In this document: positions 1 to 8,458 of the stretch, one piece after another
How positions within the stretch are numbered: position 1 is the first letter of the stretch
Layout: every line of letters starts with the position of its first letter
DNA from: Spirochaetota bacterium
Lineage (GTDB): Bacteria; Spirochaetota; GWB1-36-13; JAKPDD01
Direction: 5' to 3'
Assembly (NCBI GenBank): GCA_029552945.1
Contig: JAKPDD010000048.1
Coordinates: 1-64,000, forward strand
Length of the DNA: 64,000 nt
Translations under genes and position numbers: made by a program
Notes under the pieces: model-generated
Databases searched by the model: none
Seen by the model: the letters and a program-made list of their open reading frames with translations, nothing else
Told to the model about the DNA's origin: nothing

Positions 1-41
1 TTAAATTGCTTTATCTCGGTTTTTAGTGTCTCTACTCTCAT
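1..41 (-). CDS. Possible 5' end of a gene leaving the window
   Basis: On the minus strand an ATG at 41-39 follows a purine-rich CAGGG and opens a frame of 13 codons that runs off the left edge without a stop. The codons read as a short charged start (MRVETLKTEIKQF). Only the start can be seen, so no function can be given. It could equally be chance, because the window gives too little sequence to test coding bias. Confidence 0.3.
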   Translation of the reverse strand, partial: MRVETLKTEIKQF

Positions 42-259
42 AACTACCCTGCTTGATACTATTTAAAATTAAGACAAATTTTTTAATTAAAATTTAATTT
101 TTTTTAAAATTTTTATATTTATATATAAGGATAATAGAGGATATTAGTTTAAAAATTAAAAAAGTATAAACAAGCTTTATTTAAGTGATATATACACATT
201 TAAATAATTAAAGTGCTTAAAGACTTTTTAAGACAAATAGAGATAAATATAATATAAAA
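42..259. other. AT-rich intergenic region, nothing recognised
   Basis: This stretch is almost pure A/T and lies between the possible left-edge gene and the 3' end of the adenylate cyclase gene. I see no convincing hairpin, promoter or small gene. It probably holds the promoter of the left-edge gene if that gene is real. Confidence 0.5.
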
Positions 260-1922
260 TTATTTATAATCCATTTTTGTGCAAAAACCAGTATCATCTG
301 AAGGCGGATTTTTAATATATTTTTGACATTTATCGATAAATATAGAAGAAGGTTTATCAAATCCATATTTATTTAATATTTCATTAAAAATAGATAATGC
401 TTCATTCCATTTCTTTTCATAAAAATAGTTTACACCATCTGAATACTTTTGTAAAAATTCTTTACTATATCTTGAATAAGAATTCTTAAAATCAAGTAAT
501 TCATATATTTTTATAGGGCAGGTCTTACCTTTTACTATAACATTATCTAATAATCTAACTTCAAAATCATTTTTCACAATATTGTATACACTTTCACTTA
601 TTATAATTCTTGTTCCATAGTATTTATTTAAACCCTCAAGCCTACTTGCTAAGTTCACATTATCTCCAATAACTGTATAATTCAAACGCTCTTCATATCC
701 AATATTTCCAACAATTGCCTCACCTGTATTTATTCCAAACCTTGTATTTAATAATGGAAATCCAATTTTACTAAACCTTTCATTTAATTCTGTATTAAAC
801 TTAAGGCATTCCAAAGCTGCTTTACATGCAAAAAAAGCATGATTATCTACTCTTTTTGGAGAGTTCCAGAACGACATTATTGCATCACCAATAAACTTAT
901 CAATAGTTGCATAATTATTTTGTAAAATTCTATTCATTCCATCAAAGTAATCACCCATTTTTTCTACTAAAATCTCTAAATCAGTTTCTTCAGAAATAGT
1001 GGTAAAATTTTCTATATCAGTAAAACAAATTGTTAACTCTTTTTTTTCAACACTCAAAACAGCCTCTTTATGCATACTCATTAATTCACTAACAAGATCA
1101 GCAGGAACATATTTCCTAAAAGACTTTAATGCATTTTTCATGTTGTCAACAGCATCACTTATATCTACAATCTCTTTAATGTGAGAATCAACTCTGTTTT
1201 GATTATCTAGTTTAAGCTTTTCTATCATCCTAATAATGAAAGCTAATTCAGACAATGGCTTACTTATCTTTTTAGCAACTATCAATCCTATTACGAGAAC
1301 AAAAATAAAAACTAAAATACTGCTAAATATTATTGTTAATAAATATCTATTTTCATATTCAACAACTTTTGTGCGGCCATATCAATACCAATAGCTGCTA
1401 TAATATTACCATCAGAATCTACTATTGGTGCATAACTAGATAACCACACACCCCATTTATCAACTGTAAACTCTTTGTCAACATTTATTTTATAGGGTTT
1501 ACGCAATACTTCAATCATTTCATCTGAATATTCTTCATATACATCACCTATACTATCAGAGTCTAAATTATCTTCAGCATCTACTACAAATTCAATCTGA
1601 CCTTTTGAGTTTAGTCTATATGTATAGACATATCTAATATCTGGATTAATACTTTTTATTTTTTTTAATATATTTTTTATTTCAGTATACTCTTTTCTCT
1701 TCTCATCTTCTTGAGTCTTAAGAAGTTTTGTTTTTCAGGGTCTATACTCAATGCAGAAATACCTGCAATATCATGCAATCTATCTTTAATTGATGCTCTA
1801 ATATTATTTTTTAAATTAACAAATGTAACAACTCCTATAGCTAAAGATGTTAATAGAATTACTATTGTGAATATTGACGACAAAGTTATTCTTAAAGTAT
1901 AAACTTTTTTACGTTTTGGCAT
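260..1922 (-). pseudogene. Class III adenylate cyclase with Cache and HAMP domains, two frameshifts
   Basis: Three minus-strand pieces in different frames add up to one receptor cyclase. The first piece (from 1922) has a basic start and a membrane helix. The middle piece (about 1735 down to 1367) is a Cache-like sensor containing DIRYVYTYRL and APIVDSDGNIIAAIGIDM. The last piece has a second membrane helix, a HAMP-like linker and a full cyclase domain with both metal Asp sites (FTDIENF, KFIGDAIMSFW) and the Asn/Arg pair (DNVNLASRLEG). The Lys and Asp specificity positions fit ATP to cAMP. Adding one A at two A4 runs (1726-1729 and 1367-1370) restores a single 554-residue frame. It is either a recent pseudogene, a slippage-expressed gene or a sequencing artefact. 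The C-terminal piece alone could start at a TTG at 1285. Confidence 0.8.
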
Positions 1923-2218
1923 ACTATAAACCTAAAATCAAATGATTATATTAACATAAAATTGAATAAATTTTATATTTTAGTTATTTATAAATTTATA
2001 AAATAAAAATAAAATAATAAAAACGAAAAAAGTCAATAATAATTTTTTTGGAGTATTTAGAAATTTATTGACAAAATATGGCTAAGTCTTTACAAAATTG
2101 TGTTCTATTATCTTATTAAATCTAAGCATGTATTAAAAAATACTTGACAAAAATAAACTTTTATAATTTTTTATTCTACTAACTAGTAAGATAGTAATAT
2201 AAAAACAGGAGACTTAAA
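1923..2218. other. Divergent intergenic region, promoters only
   Basis: The 296 bp between the cyclase start (minus) and the hydrolase start (plus) is strongly A/T rich. It contains two TTGACA boxes on the plus strand and a near-palindrome around TACTAACTAGTA just upstream of the hydrolase. No RNA gene or further coding frame was seen. Confidence 0.5.
2068..2096 (+). promoter_or_regulatory. Candidate sigma70-type promoter for the alpha/beta hydrolase
   Basis: A perfect TTGACA at 2068-2073 is followed after 17 bases by TACAAA at 2091-2096, a 4/6 match to TATAAT. A second TTGACA lies at 2144-2149 but has no well-spaced -10. The long distance to the start at 2219 makes the assignment tentative. 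Confidence 0.35.
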
Positions 2219-3079
2219 ATGGATATAAAACCAGATATATTTGATGAAATAGAAATAAATGGAGTCAAAATTCATTATGAATATTTTGGGAAAAGAAATG
2301 TTCCTGCTATCATAATAAACAATGGCGTTGCAATGGAAACTGCATCGTGGTATCAATTTTTACCTCAAATACTTGAAAAAGTTGATGTATTACTCTGGGA
2401 CTTCAGGGGACAGGGAAGATCAACAAGTGATGATCAACCTTATTATATTGAAGACTTCTCTGAATATCTTAAAGCTATAATAGATAAACTCGAACTTAAG
2501 AAAGAATATACAAACCTTCTTGGAATATCATTTGGTTGTTTTCCGGTAGTTGACTTTTTAAGAAAATATCAGGACAGAGTAAATAAAGCAATAATATCAG
2601 GTATTGTGGGGACAAATGACCTTGTATATAAATATCAGGCTCAACTTGGTAAAAGTATAATAGAAAGAGACCTTCTAGACTTATGGGTCGATTCATTATA
2701 TGGGGCACTTTTTAGTAGCAATTTTTTAAAAACAATAGAACCTTTTATACCCAAATTAAAAACAGCATTGTTTGAAAGGTATAAAAACAGAAGGACATCA
2801 CTATTAAGACTTATAGAAGCAGAAGAAAGGTATGTAGATAAAATAGAGGACTACTATTCACAGTTTAAAAAAGTACAGACACCTATACTACTTGTAATAG
2901 GAACTGAGGATAGACTTACCCCACCATTTGTACAAAAAAAACTGACAAAAGTATTTCCCAACATGTATATAAAAGAACTTGAGGCAGGGCATGTTGTATA
3001 TATGGAAAAACCAAAAGAGTTTTTTAACAGTGCAATAGACTTTATAAAGCATAACAATTTTGAAAAACTAAAAGAGTGA
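2219..3079 (+). CDS. Alpha/beta hydrolase
   Basis: A 286-residue alpha/beta-hydrolase fold protein, probably an esterase, lipase or related hydrolase; the substrate cannot be told. The nucleophile elbow GISFG places Ser at about residue 104. The oxyanion-side strand contains DFRGQGRS. The acid (GTEDRLTPP, Asp about 231) and His (EAGHVVYMEKP, about 258) complete the triad. There is no signal peptide, so it is cytoplasmic. The ATG has AGGAG close upstream. It is separated by 127 bp from the transporter-like gene that follows, so co-transcription is uncertain. Confidence 0.9.
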   Translation: MDIKPDIFDEIEINGVKIHYEYFGKRNVPAIIINNGVAMETASWYQFLPQILEKVDVLLWDFRGQGRSTSDDQPYYIEDFSEYLKAIIDKLELKKEYTNLLGISFGCFPVVDFLRKYQDRVNKAIISGIVGTNDLVYKYQAQLGKSIIERDLLDLWVDSLYGALFSSNFLKTIEPFIPKLKTALFERYKNRRTSLLRLIEAEERYVDKIEDYYSQFKKVQTPILLVIGTEDRLTPPFVQKKLTKVFPNMYIKELEAGHVVYMEKPKEFFNSAIDFIKHNNFEKLKE

Positions 3080-3206
3080 TTTTATATTAAAAGCCTTTTC
3101 TTTAAGAAAACTTTGAATCTATTTTTTAGAGTTAACAGTTTATTCAAAAATTTTAAATTTATTTTAATTAAATTTTAGAAAGACCAAAGTTTTTTAGAGG
3201 CACTCT

Positions 3207-3644
3207 ATGAATATAAAATACATACTATGGTTTCTTCTAAGGGGTATTGTTTCATATCCAATATTTTATATAGGGCTTACACTTATAAACATATTTATAA
3301 TGTTTTTCTATGATATTAAGGATAACCTAGGAAATTATGGATTATTTTCTATGATAATCATAATACTTATAGGAATAATATATAATTTTACATTCTATAC
3401 AAGAGATTCTAAAAAAATAGGTATAATAACAATATATGGGGGAGACATAATTAGTGGATTTTTAATACCATTTATTGAGATATTAACCTTTATGATAATA
3501 GCAATATTTATTATACTCATTACAATAGGATATATAAGCTTTACAGCAATAGCAATCGGTTTTGGATTCACACTACTAACATCAATAATAATAGCAATAA
3601 GATTCATATTTACTGATATCTACAAGATAATAAAGGAAAACTGA
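3207..3644 (+). CDS. Small FtsX-like membrane protein, probable permease
   Basis: A 145-residue, highly hydrophobic protein with about four predicted membrane helices (near residues 8-32, 44-62, 76-100, 106-132). The stretch around residues 69-80 (DSKKIGIITIYG) followed by a long helix resembles the region of FtsX/LolC/MacB permeases that contacts the ATPase. The large extracytoplasmic domain of those proteins is absent. One base separates its stop from the start of an ABC ATPase of the LolD/FtsE type, so the two probably form one transporter. The FtsX relation is my reading of a short motif and the context; it could instead be an unrelated membrane partner. Confidence 0.8.
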   Translation: MNIKYILWFLLRGIVSYPIFYIGLTLINIFIMFFYDIKDNLGNYGLFSMIIIILIGIIYNFTFYTRDSKKIGIITIYGGDIISGFLIPFIEILTFMIIAIFIILITIGYISFTAIAIGFGFTLLTSIIIAIRFIFTDIYKIIKEN

Positions 3645-3645
3645 A

Positions 3646-4323
3646 ATGACTGAGATAAGAGCTATAAGCTTAATAAAGGACTTTTCCACAAGAAGAGTAA
3701 TAAATAATATAAGTATGGACATAAACCAAGGTAATTTTATACTTATAAAAGGGCCATCAGGAGCTGGAAAAACAACACTTGCTATGATAATATCAGGACT
3801 TATAAAACCAGATGGGGGAAGTGTTCATATAAATGGAAGGAACTACTATAATCTTAGCAGGTTTGATAGATATAAACTGAGAAAAAGTTTTAGTTATATA
3901 TTTCAAAACAATATTTTTATAAATAACTCAAGTGTAATAGAAAATATATTAATACCTTTTATAAATAAAAAAGCATCAAAAAACGACTTTAAAAAAGCAC
4001 TCTATTATCTTGACCTATTTGGTCTTAATAACACTGCAAATAAAAAAATATATAAACTAAGTGGTGGCGAACAGGCAATAATAGGAATAATAAGGGGAAT
4101 AATAACTGAAGAATATACAGATGTTATTATTGCTGATGAACCTACATCACAATTAAATGAAGAACTGGAAGAAAAAATATTAAAAATCTTTAAATATCTT
4201 AATTCCAAAGGAAAGACAATATTGTTAATAAGCCATAGTAAAAAAGCTGAACTTTTTGCAAAAGAGATATATTTTATGGAAAATGGTAAAATAACAAATT
4301 ATGAGAAAAGGATTAAGGAATAA
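3646..4323 (+). CDS. ABC transporter ATPase, LolD/FtsE/MacB type
   Basis: A 225-residue stand-alone ATPase with Walker A (GPSGAGKTT near residue 37), Q-loop (FQNN), signature LSGGEQ (about residue 138), Walker B (VIIADEP) and H-loop (SHS). Its size and the D-loop context fit the LolD/FtsE/MacB branch, which works with FtsX-type permeases in lipoprotein release, division or export. The preceding 145-residue membrane gene is the only candidate permease nearby. Downstream, gmk starts 3 bp after the stop, so the gene is part of a long operon. The cargo cannot be inferred. Confidence 0.93.
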   Translation: MTEIRAISLIKDFSTRRVINNISMDINQGNFILIKGPSGAGKTTLAMIISGLIKPDGGSVHINGRNYYNLSRFDRYKLRKSFSYIFQNNIFINNSSVIENILIPFINKKASKNDFKKALYYLDLFGLNNTANKKIYKLSGGEQAIIGIIRGIITEEYTDVIIADEPTSQLNEELEEKILKIFKYLNSKGKTILLISHSKKAELFAKEIYFMENGKITNYEKRIKE

Positions 4324-4326
4324 AAT

Positions 4327-4881
4327 ATGGATATTGACAATAGAATAATAGTATTATCAGCACCATCAGGAACTGGAAAAACAACAATAGTTAAAACTCT
4401 TATGGAAAAACATTCAGACCTATATTTTTCAGTATCAACAACAACCAGGAAAAAGAGAGAAAATGAGAAAGATGGGGTAGACTACTATTTTGTAAGTGAA
4501 GACGAGTTTAAAAAAATGGTGGATAATAATGATTTTATTGAATGGGCTGTTGTTCACTCCAACTATTATGGTACAACAAAAAAAGAGATAGAAAGAATAA
4601 TAAACAAGGGATACTGTATCTTAGATATAGATGTCCAGGGCCTTAAAAATCTTATTGAAATATACCCTGGCCTAAAGTCAATATTTATATTGCCACCTTC
4701 AATATATGAACTTGAAAAAAGGCTTAGAAACAGGGGGGGAATGGACGAGGAAAATATAAAATTAAGGCTTAATAACGCTAAAAATGAAATGAAAATGATA
4801 TACTTATATAAATACTTTGTAATAAATGATAACCTTGATAATGCAGTAAAAAGAATAGAAGAAATAATATATGAAAAATAA
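4327..4881 (+). CDS. gmk: Guanylate kinase
   Basis: A 184-residue guanylate kinase phosphorylating GMP/dGMP to GDP with ATP. The P-loop SAPSGTGKTT lies near residue 10. The GMP-binding segment begins with STTTRKKRENEKDGVDYYF, and the lid region is RLRNRGGMDEENI. It is slightly shorter than the usual 200 or so residues at the C-terminus but has every catalytic block. It overlaps the start of miaA by 11 bp and lies 3 bp after the ABC ATPase, indicating translational coupling in one operon. Confidence 0.97.
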   Translation: MDIDNRIIVLSAPSGTGKTTIVKTLMEKHSDLYFSVSTTTRKKRENEKDGVDYYFVSEDEFKKMVDNNDFIEWAVVHSNYYGTTKKEIERIINKGYCILDIDVQGLKNLIEIYPGLKSIFILPPSIYELEKRLRNRGGMDEENIKLRLNNAKNEMKMIYLYKYFVINDNLDNAVKRIEEIIYEK

Positions 4882-5785
4882 GGTAGTAGCTATAGTAGGT
4901 CCAACAGCTACAGGAAAGACAGAAATAGCTGTAGATATAGCGAAAAAATTAAATGGAGCAATAGTAAACCTTGACTCTGTTCAAATATATAAAATGGCTG
5001 ATATTGGTAGTGCAAAACCATCAAAAAAGATAATAGAGATAATTCCTCATTATCTTATAGACCAGTTTGAGCCTAATGAAAAAGTTGATATGAAAAGGAT
5101 TATAGAGATAGCAACTGAAATTGGGAAAAAGATTATAGATGAAAATAAGCTCCCTATTTATGTTGGGGGGACAGGTCTATATTTTAAAGCTCTATTTTAT
5201 GGCATCTTTGATGGGCCATCTAAAAATCAAGAGATAAGAGACAGATTAAAAAAGATAAAAGAAGAAAAAGGATCAAAATACCTCTACCAGGAGTTGCAGA
5301 AAGTAGACCCAGAAACTGCATCAAGAATATCTGAGAATGATTATATAAGAATAGAGAGAGCACTTGAGGTATACTACACAACAGGAAAAACAATATCATA
5401 CCTTCAAAAAAATCAAAAAAAAGAGATAGAGTTTGACTTTATAAAAATAGGTTTAAATATTGACAGAAAAGAACTCTATGAAAGAATAGAAAAAAGAGTT
5501 GATAAAATGATAGAAGATGGCCTTATTGAAGAGACAAAAAATATTCTTAAAAAATATCCAGATAGTATGGTAATACAGACAGCTATAGGATATAAAGAGG
5601 TTAAAGACTTTTTGGATAACAAAATAGATTATGAAAAAATGGTATATCTTATAAAAAGAAACACAAGAAGGTTTGCAAAAAGACAACTTACATTGTTTAG
5701 AGCTATAGATGGTATAAAATGGTTTAAACCTTCAGATGTAGATAATATAATAGATTTCATAAGAAAAAAATTGAGTGAAAACTAA
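4871..5785 (+). CDS. miaA: tRNA dimethylallyltransferase
   Basis: MiaA transfers dimethylallyl to N6 of A37 in tRNAs reading UNN codons. The 304-residue protein has the P-loop GPTATGKTEIA, the DSVQIYKMADIGSAKP motif that contacts the substrate, and the conserved YVGGTGLYFKAL block. The C-terminus retains the RNTRRFAKRQLTLFR basic motif. Length is normal for the family. The start overlaps gmk by 11 bp. A HerA-like ATPase gene follows after 22 bp. Confidence 0.97.
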   Translation: MKNKVVAIVGPTATGKTEIAVDIAKKLNGAIVNLDSVQIYKMADIGSAKPSKKIIEIIPHYLIDQFEPNEKVDMKRIIEIATEIGKKIIDENKLPIYVGGTGLYFKALFYGIFDGPSKNQEIRDRLKKIKEEKGSKYLYQELQKVDPETASRISENDYIRIERALEVYYTTGKTISYLQKNQKKEIEFDFIKIGLNIDRKELYERIEKRVDKMIEDGLIEETKNILKKYPDSMVIQTAIGYKEVKDFLDNKIDYEKMVYLIKRNTRRFAKRQLTLFRAIDGIKWFKPSDVDNIIDFIRKKLSEN

Positions 5786-5807
5786 ACTATAAAAGAGGAA
5801 TAATTTT

Positions 5808-7445
5808 ATGGCAAGAGAGGTTGGTATAATAATAGGTAATAAAGGAGCAACACCAACAGAGTTTTTTATTGGTATAAAAGACCCAAATTACCATATATGT
5901 ATAGATGATATTGTATATGTAGAAGAAAAAACAAGTAAAAATTTTAATATAAAATTTTACGGAATAATAGCAGAAATAATAAAAGGATTTGATGTAATTA
6001 ATTTTAATACTGAAAACTTTCTTGTAACAGATAAAAAGATCCCATCAAACATATATCATATAGCCCAGGTAAAAGTAATAAAGATAGAACCAGAGTTTTA
6101 TGTGGCACCAACACCGGGAAACAAGGTCTTTATGGTAGATGATGAAGAAATTGATATAGCATTAAACTTTAAAAACATGAAAGAAAAAGTGTTTATAGGT
6201 GAACTTGCCAACCACAAGCCTGCATATATTAACCTTGAGTTTATAGATGGAAGGAAAGGGGCTCATGTATCTATATCAGGTATCTCAGGGGTTGCAACAA
6301 AGACAACGTTTGCAACTTTTTTGATGCACTCTATAAACTCATCAAAACCAAATAAAAACTATAAAATGATAATATTCAATGTCAAAGGATATGACCTGCT
6401 ATTTATTGATAAGAAAAATAAAAACATAGACAAAGAAACTGAAAATTTTTATATAAACTACAATATTAAACCAGAACCATTTGATAATGTTGGTATATAT
6501 GCTCCTACAAGAATAGAAAAAGATGATAGTATATCACTTGATTCTATAAGAAATGACGCAAATAAATACTCATGGGATATCTATACAATTGTTAAAGAGG
6601 GACTATTTGAGTTTATGTTTAACGAGAGTGATGACTCAAATATATCATTACTAATAAGGGACGCAGATAAATTCCTTAAAAATTATTTTAATCAGAACCC
6701 GGGAAGTTCAATAGAAAGTATAAGTGAATTAATAAAAATATTTGAAAATGAAACTAGAAACCTAAATGATAATGAGAGTAAAATTGAAAAAAGAAAACTA
6801 TTTCCAAATCAAAGTCTTTCATCAATTTCAGCTTTCCTAAGAAGGCTTAGAAAAATAGAAAAAAACCTTAGTAACATTATAAATAGAGAGTACAACAAAA
6901 TAAATTGGGAAAACCATAAGGTTACAATAATTGATATTCATAACCTTTCATCACCTGCTCAGCTATTTGTAGTCTCAAGTGTAATAAAAGAGATATTTGA
7001 AGAAAAAGAGGAAAAGGGACTAAGAGAACCTGTTGTCTTTATTATGATAGATGAGTTAAACAAGTATGCCCCATCATCTGGCTCAAGCCCTATAAAAGAT
7101 ATTTTAATAGATATAGCAGAGAGGGGAAGAAGCCTTGGAATAATACTAATAGGTGCACAGCAGACAGCAGATGCGGTTGAAAAAAGGGTATATTTAAACT
7201 CAGCTATAAAAGTTGTAGGAAGGCTTGATTCTGGTGATATAGATTCGCCTGTTTATAAATACCTTGGGAAAAGCCTTAAAGAGAGAGCAATAATACTAAA
7301 ACAGGGAAAAATGATAGTACACCAACCCGATATACCATATCCTTTGGTTGTCTCGTTCCCATATCCTGTATGGGCAACAAGACCAGAGGAAACCACAGAA
7401 AAAGAAGAAAAAAATAAAAAAACAGTTGCAGATTATTTAGAATGA
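5808..7445 (+). CDS. HerA-like ATPase (DUF87 family)
   Basis: A 545-residue protein of the HerA/FtsK-like ATPase superfamily. Residues about 1-100 look like the N-terminal HAS-barrel. A P-loop-like segment GISGVATKTT lies at 158-167 and departs from the standard GxxxxGK[ST] spacing. Walker B is FIMIDELNKYAP, near residue 410, followed by an arginine-rich IAERGRSLGI and a sensor GAQQT, all typical of HerA hexamers. Archaeal HerA resects DNA ends with NurA, but no NurA-like nuclease gene is present here. The gene has RBS AGAGG upstream and its stop overlaps the next gene by 4 bp. A role in DNA translocation or repair is inferred from family and neighbours. Confidence 0.9.
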   Translation: MAREVGIIIGNKGATPTEFFIGIKDPNYHICIDDIVYVEEKTSKNFNIKFYGIIAEIIKGFDVINFNTENFLVTDKKIPSNIYHIAQVKVIKIEPEFYVAPTPGNKVFMVDDEEIDIALNFKNMKEKVFIGELANHKPAYINLEFIDGRKGAHVSISGISGVATKTTFATFLMHSINSSKPNKNYKMIIFNVKGYDLLFIDKKNKNIDKETENFYINYNIKPEPFDNVGIYAPTRIEKDDSISLDSIRNDANKYSWDIYTIVKEGLFEFMFNESDDSNISLLIRDADKFLKNYFNQNPGSSIESISELIKIFENETRNLNDNESKIEKRKLFPNQSLSSISAFLRRLRKIEKNLSNIINREYNKINWENHKVTIIDIHNLSSPAQLFVVSSVIKEIFEEKEEKGLREPVVFIMIDELNKYAPSSGSSPIKDILIDIAERGRSLGIILIGAQQTADAVEKRVYLNSAIKVVGRLDSGDIDSPVYKYLGKSLKERAIILKQGKMIVHQPDIPYPLVVSFPYPVWATRPEETTEKEEKNKKTVADYLE

Positions 7446-8422
7446 GAGAGATAAGTTTTATAAGAGAAAATGACCCTGCTATAAAACTACTTAACAATAT
7501 AATAGAACTTGAAAGAGAAAAAAAGCCAATCCCTAAAACATACATATTTTATGGGCCTGAGATCTCAGGAAAAGAATATATAGCTTTAAACTTTTTATCA
7601 GTTATAAACAATGAAGAGAAAAATATAAAAGAGTTTTCATCAATAGACCTTAAACCAATAATAACGTCAATTAATATACCAAGGCTTAAAGACCTGTTAA
7701 ATATCTATAAAAAAAATAGAAAAGTTCAAAACATTTTAATAAACCAGTTAAGAAAAGTTTTAATATACTTACGAGAATATATATATAATAGGAAAGATAT
7801 TGAAGAAACTGAGGAAGATATATTAATTATAAATGAGTTTATAGAAAATTATGATGAAAAACTTCTTAAAAATATAGAAGAGATAATAAACAGAATAAAA
7901 ACTTTTAAAATTCCTATAGAAATAATAAGAGAAACATTAAAAGACCTATACGTAATACCAAACAATAAGTATAAAATACTTTTTATAAAATATATAGAAG
8001 AATTGGACATTGAAGGACTTAACACAATACTAAAGACAATAGAAGAGGGCCCAAACCATCTTATAACAGTCATGATATCAAAAAGATTAGATAGGGTTAT
8101 ACCTACAATAAAATCAAGGGCACTTAGAATAAGAATAAGACCATACACAAAAATTGAAAAAGAGTCTATAGGATTAGATAACATTATAATTTATAAAAAA
8201 TATAATATTAAAGATATTGATAATATTGATATTACAGAACTCCCCTACTTTATAGACTATTTAAAATCATTTTTTCCAGGTTTCTCACCATATGAAATAG
8301 ATAAAATAAAATACCTTAATACGTTGAAAGAATCAATCATATTTAACACAGATCCTGAATATATAAAAGAATCTTTAAGGATTTTTACAGAAAAATATAT
8401 TAATTTAAATTTTATTTGTTAA
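7442..8422 (+). CDS. DNA polymerase III delta-prime-like clamp-loader subunit
   Basis: A 326-residue AAA+ type protein resembling HolB/gamma-family clamp-loader subunits. The N-terminus has a degenerate P-loop region (FYGPEISGKEYIA). Near residue 195 is GLNTILKTIEEGPNHLI, matching the conserved sensor-1 block, followed by PTIKSRALRI, the SRC-like motif. The P-loop still has GK followed by E rather than S/T, as expected for a non-hydrolysing delta-prime subunit. A long insert (about residues 80-170) is rich in charged helices. ATGA overlap with the HerA-like gene ties the two together. holB is the likely symbol but I leave it blank because of the divergence. Confidence 0.85.
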   Translation: MREISFIRENDPAIKLLNNIIELEREKKPIPKTYIFYGPEISGKEYIALNFLSVINNEEKNIKEFSSIDLKPIITSINIPRLKDLLNIYKKNRKVQNILINQLRKVLIYLREYIYNRKDIEETEEDILIINEFIENYDEKLLKNIEEIINRIKTFKIPIEIIRETLKDLYVIPNNKYKILFIKYIEELDIEGLNTILKTIEEGPNHLITVMISKRLDRVIPTIKSRALRIRIRPYTKIEKESIGLDNIIIYKKYNIKDIDNIDITELPYFIDYLKSFFPGFSPYEIDKIKYLNTLKESIIFNTDPEYIKESLRIFTEKYINLNFIC

Positions 8423-8458
8423 TATTTTAAGTTAAGTAAAATAAAAAAAGGTAATAAA

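Noticed and set aside
7442..8422. Programmed frameshift in the clamp-loader gene, as in dnaX
   Set aside because: The frame is intact to its stop and no downstream second frame continues.
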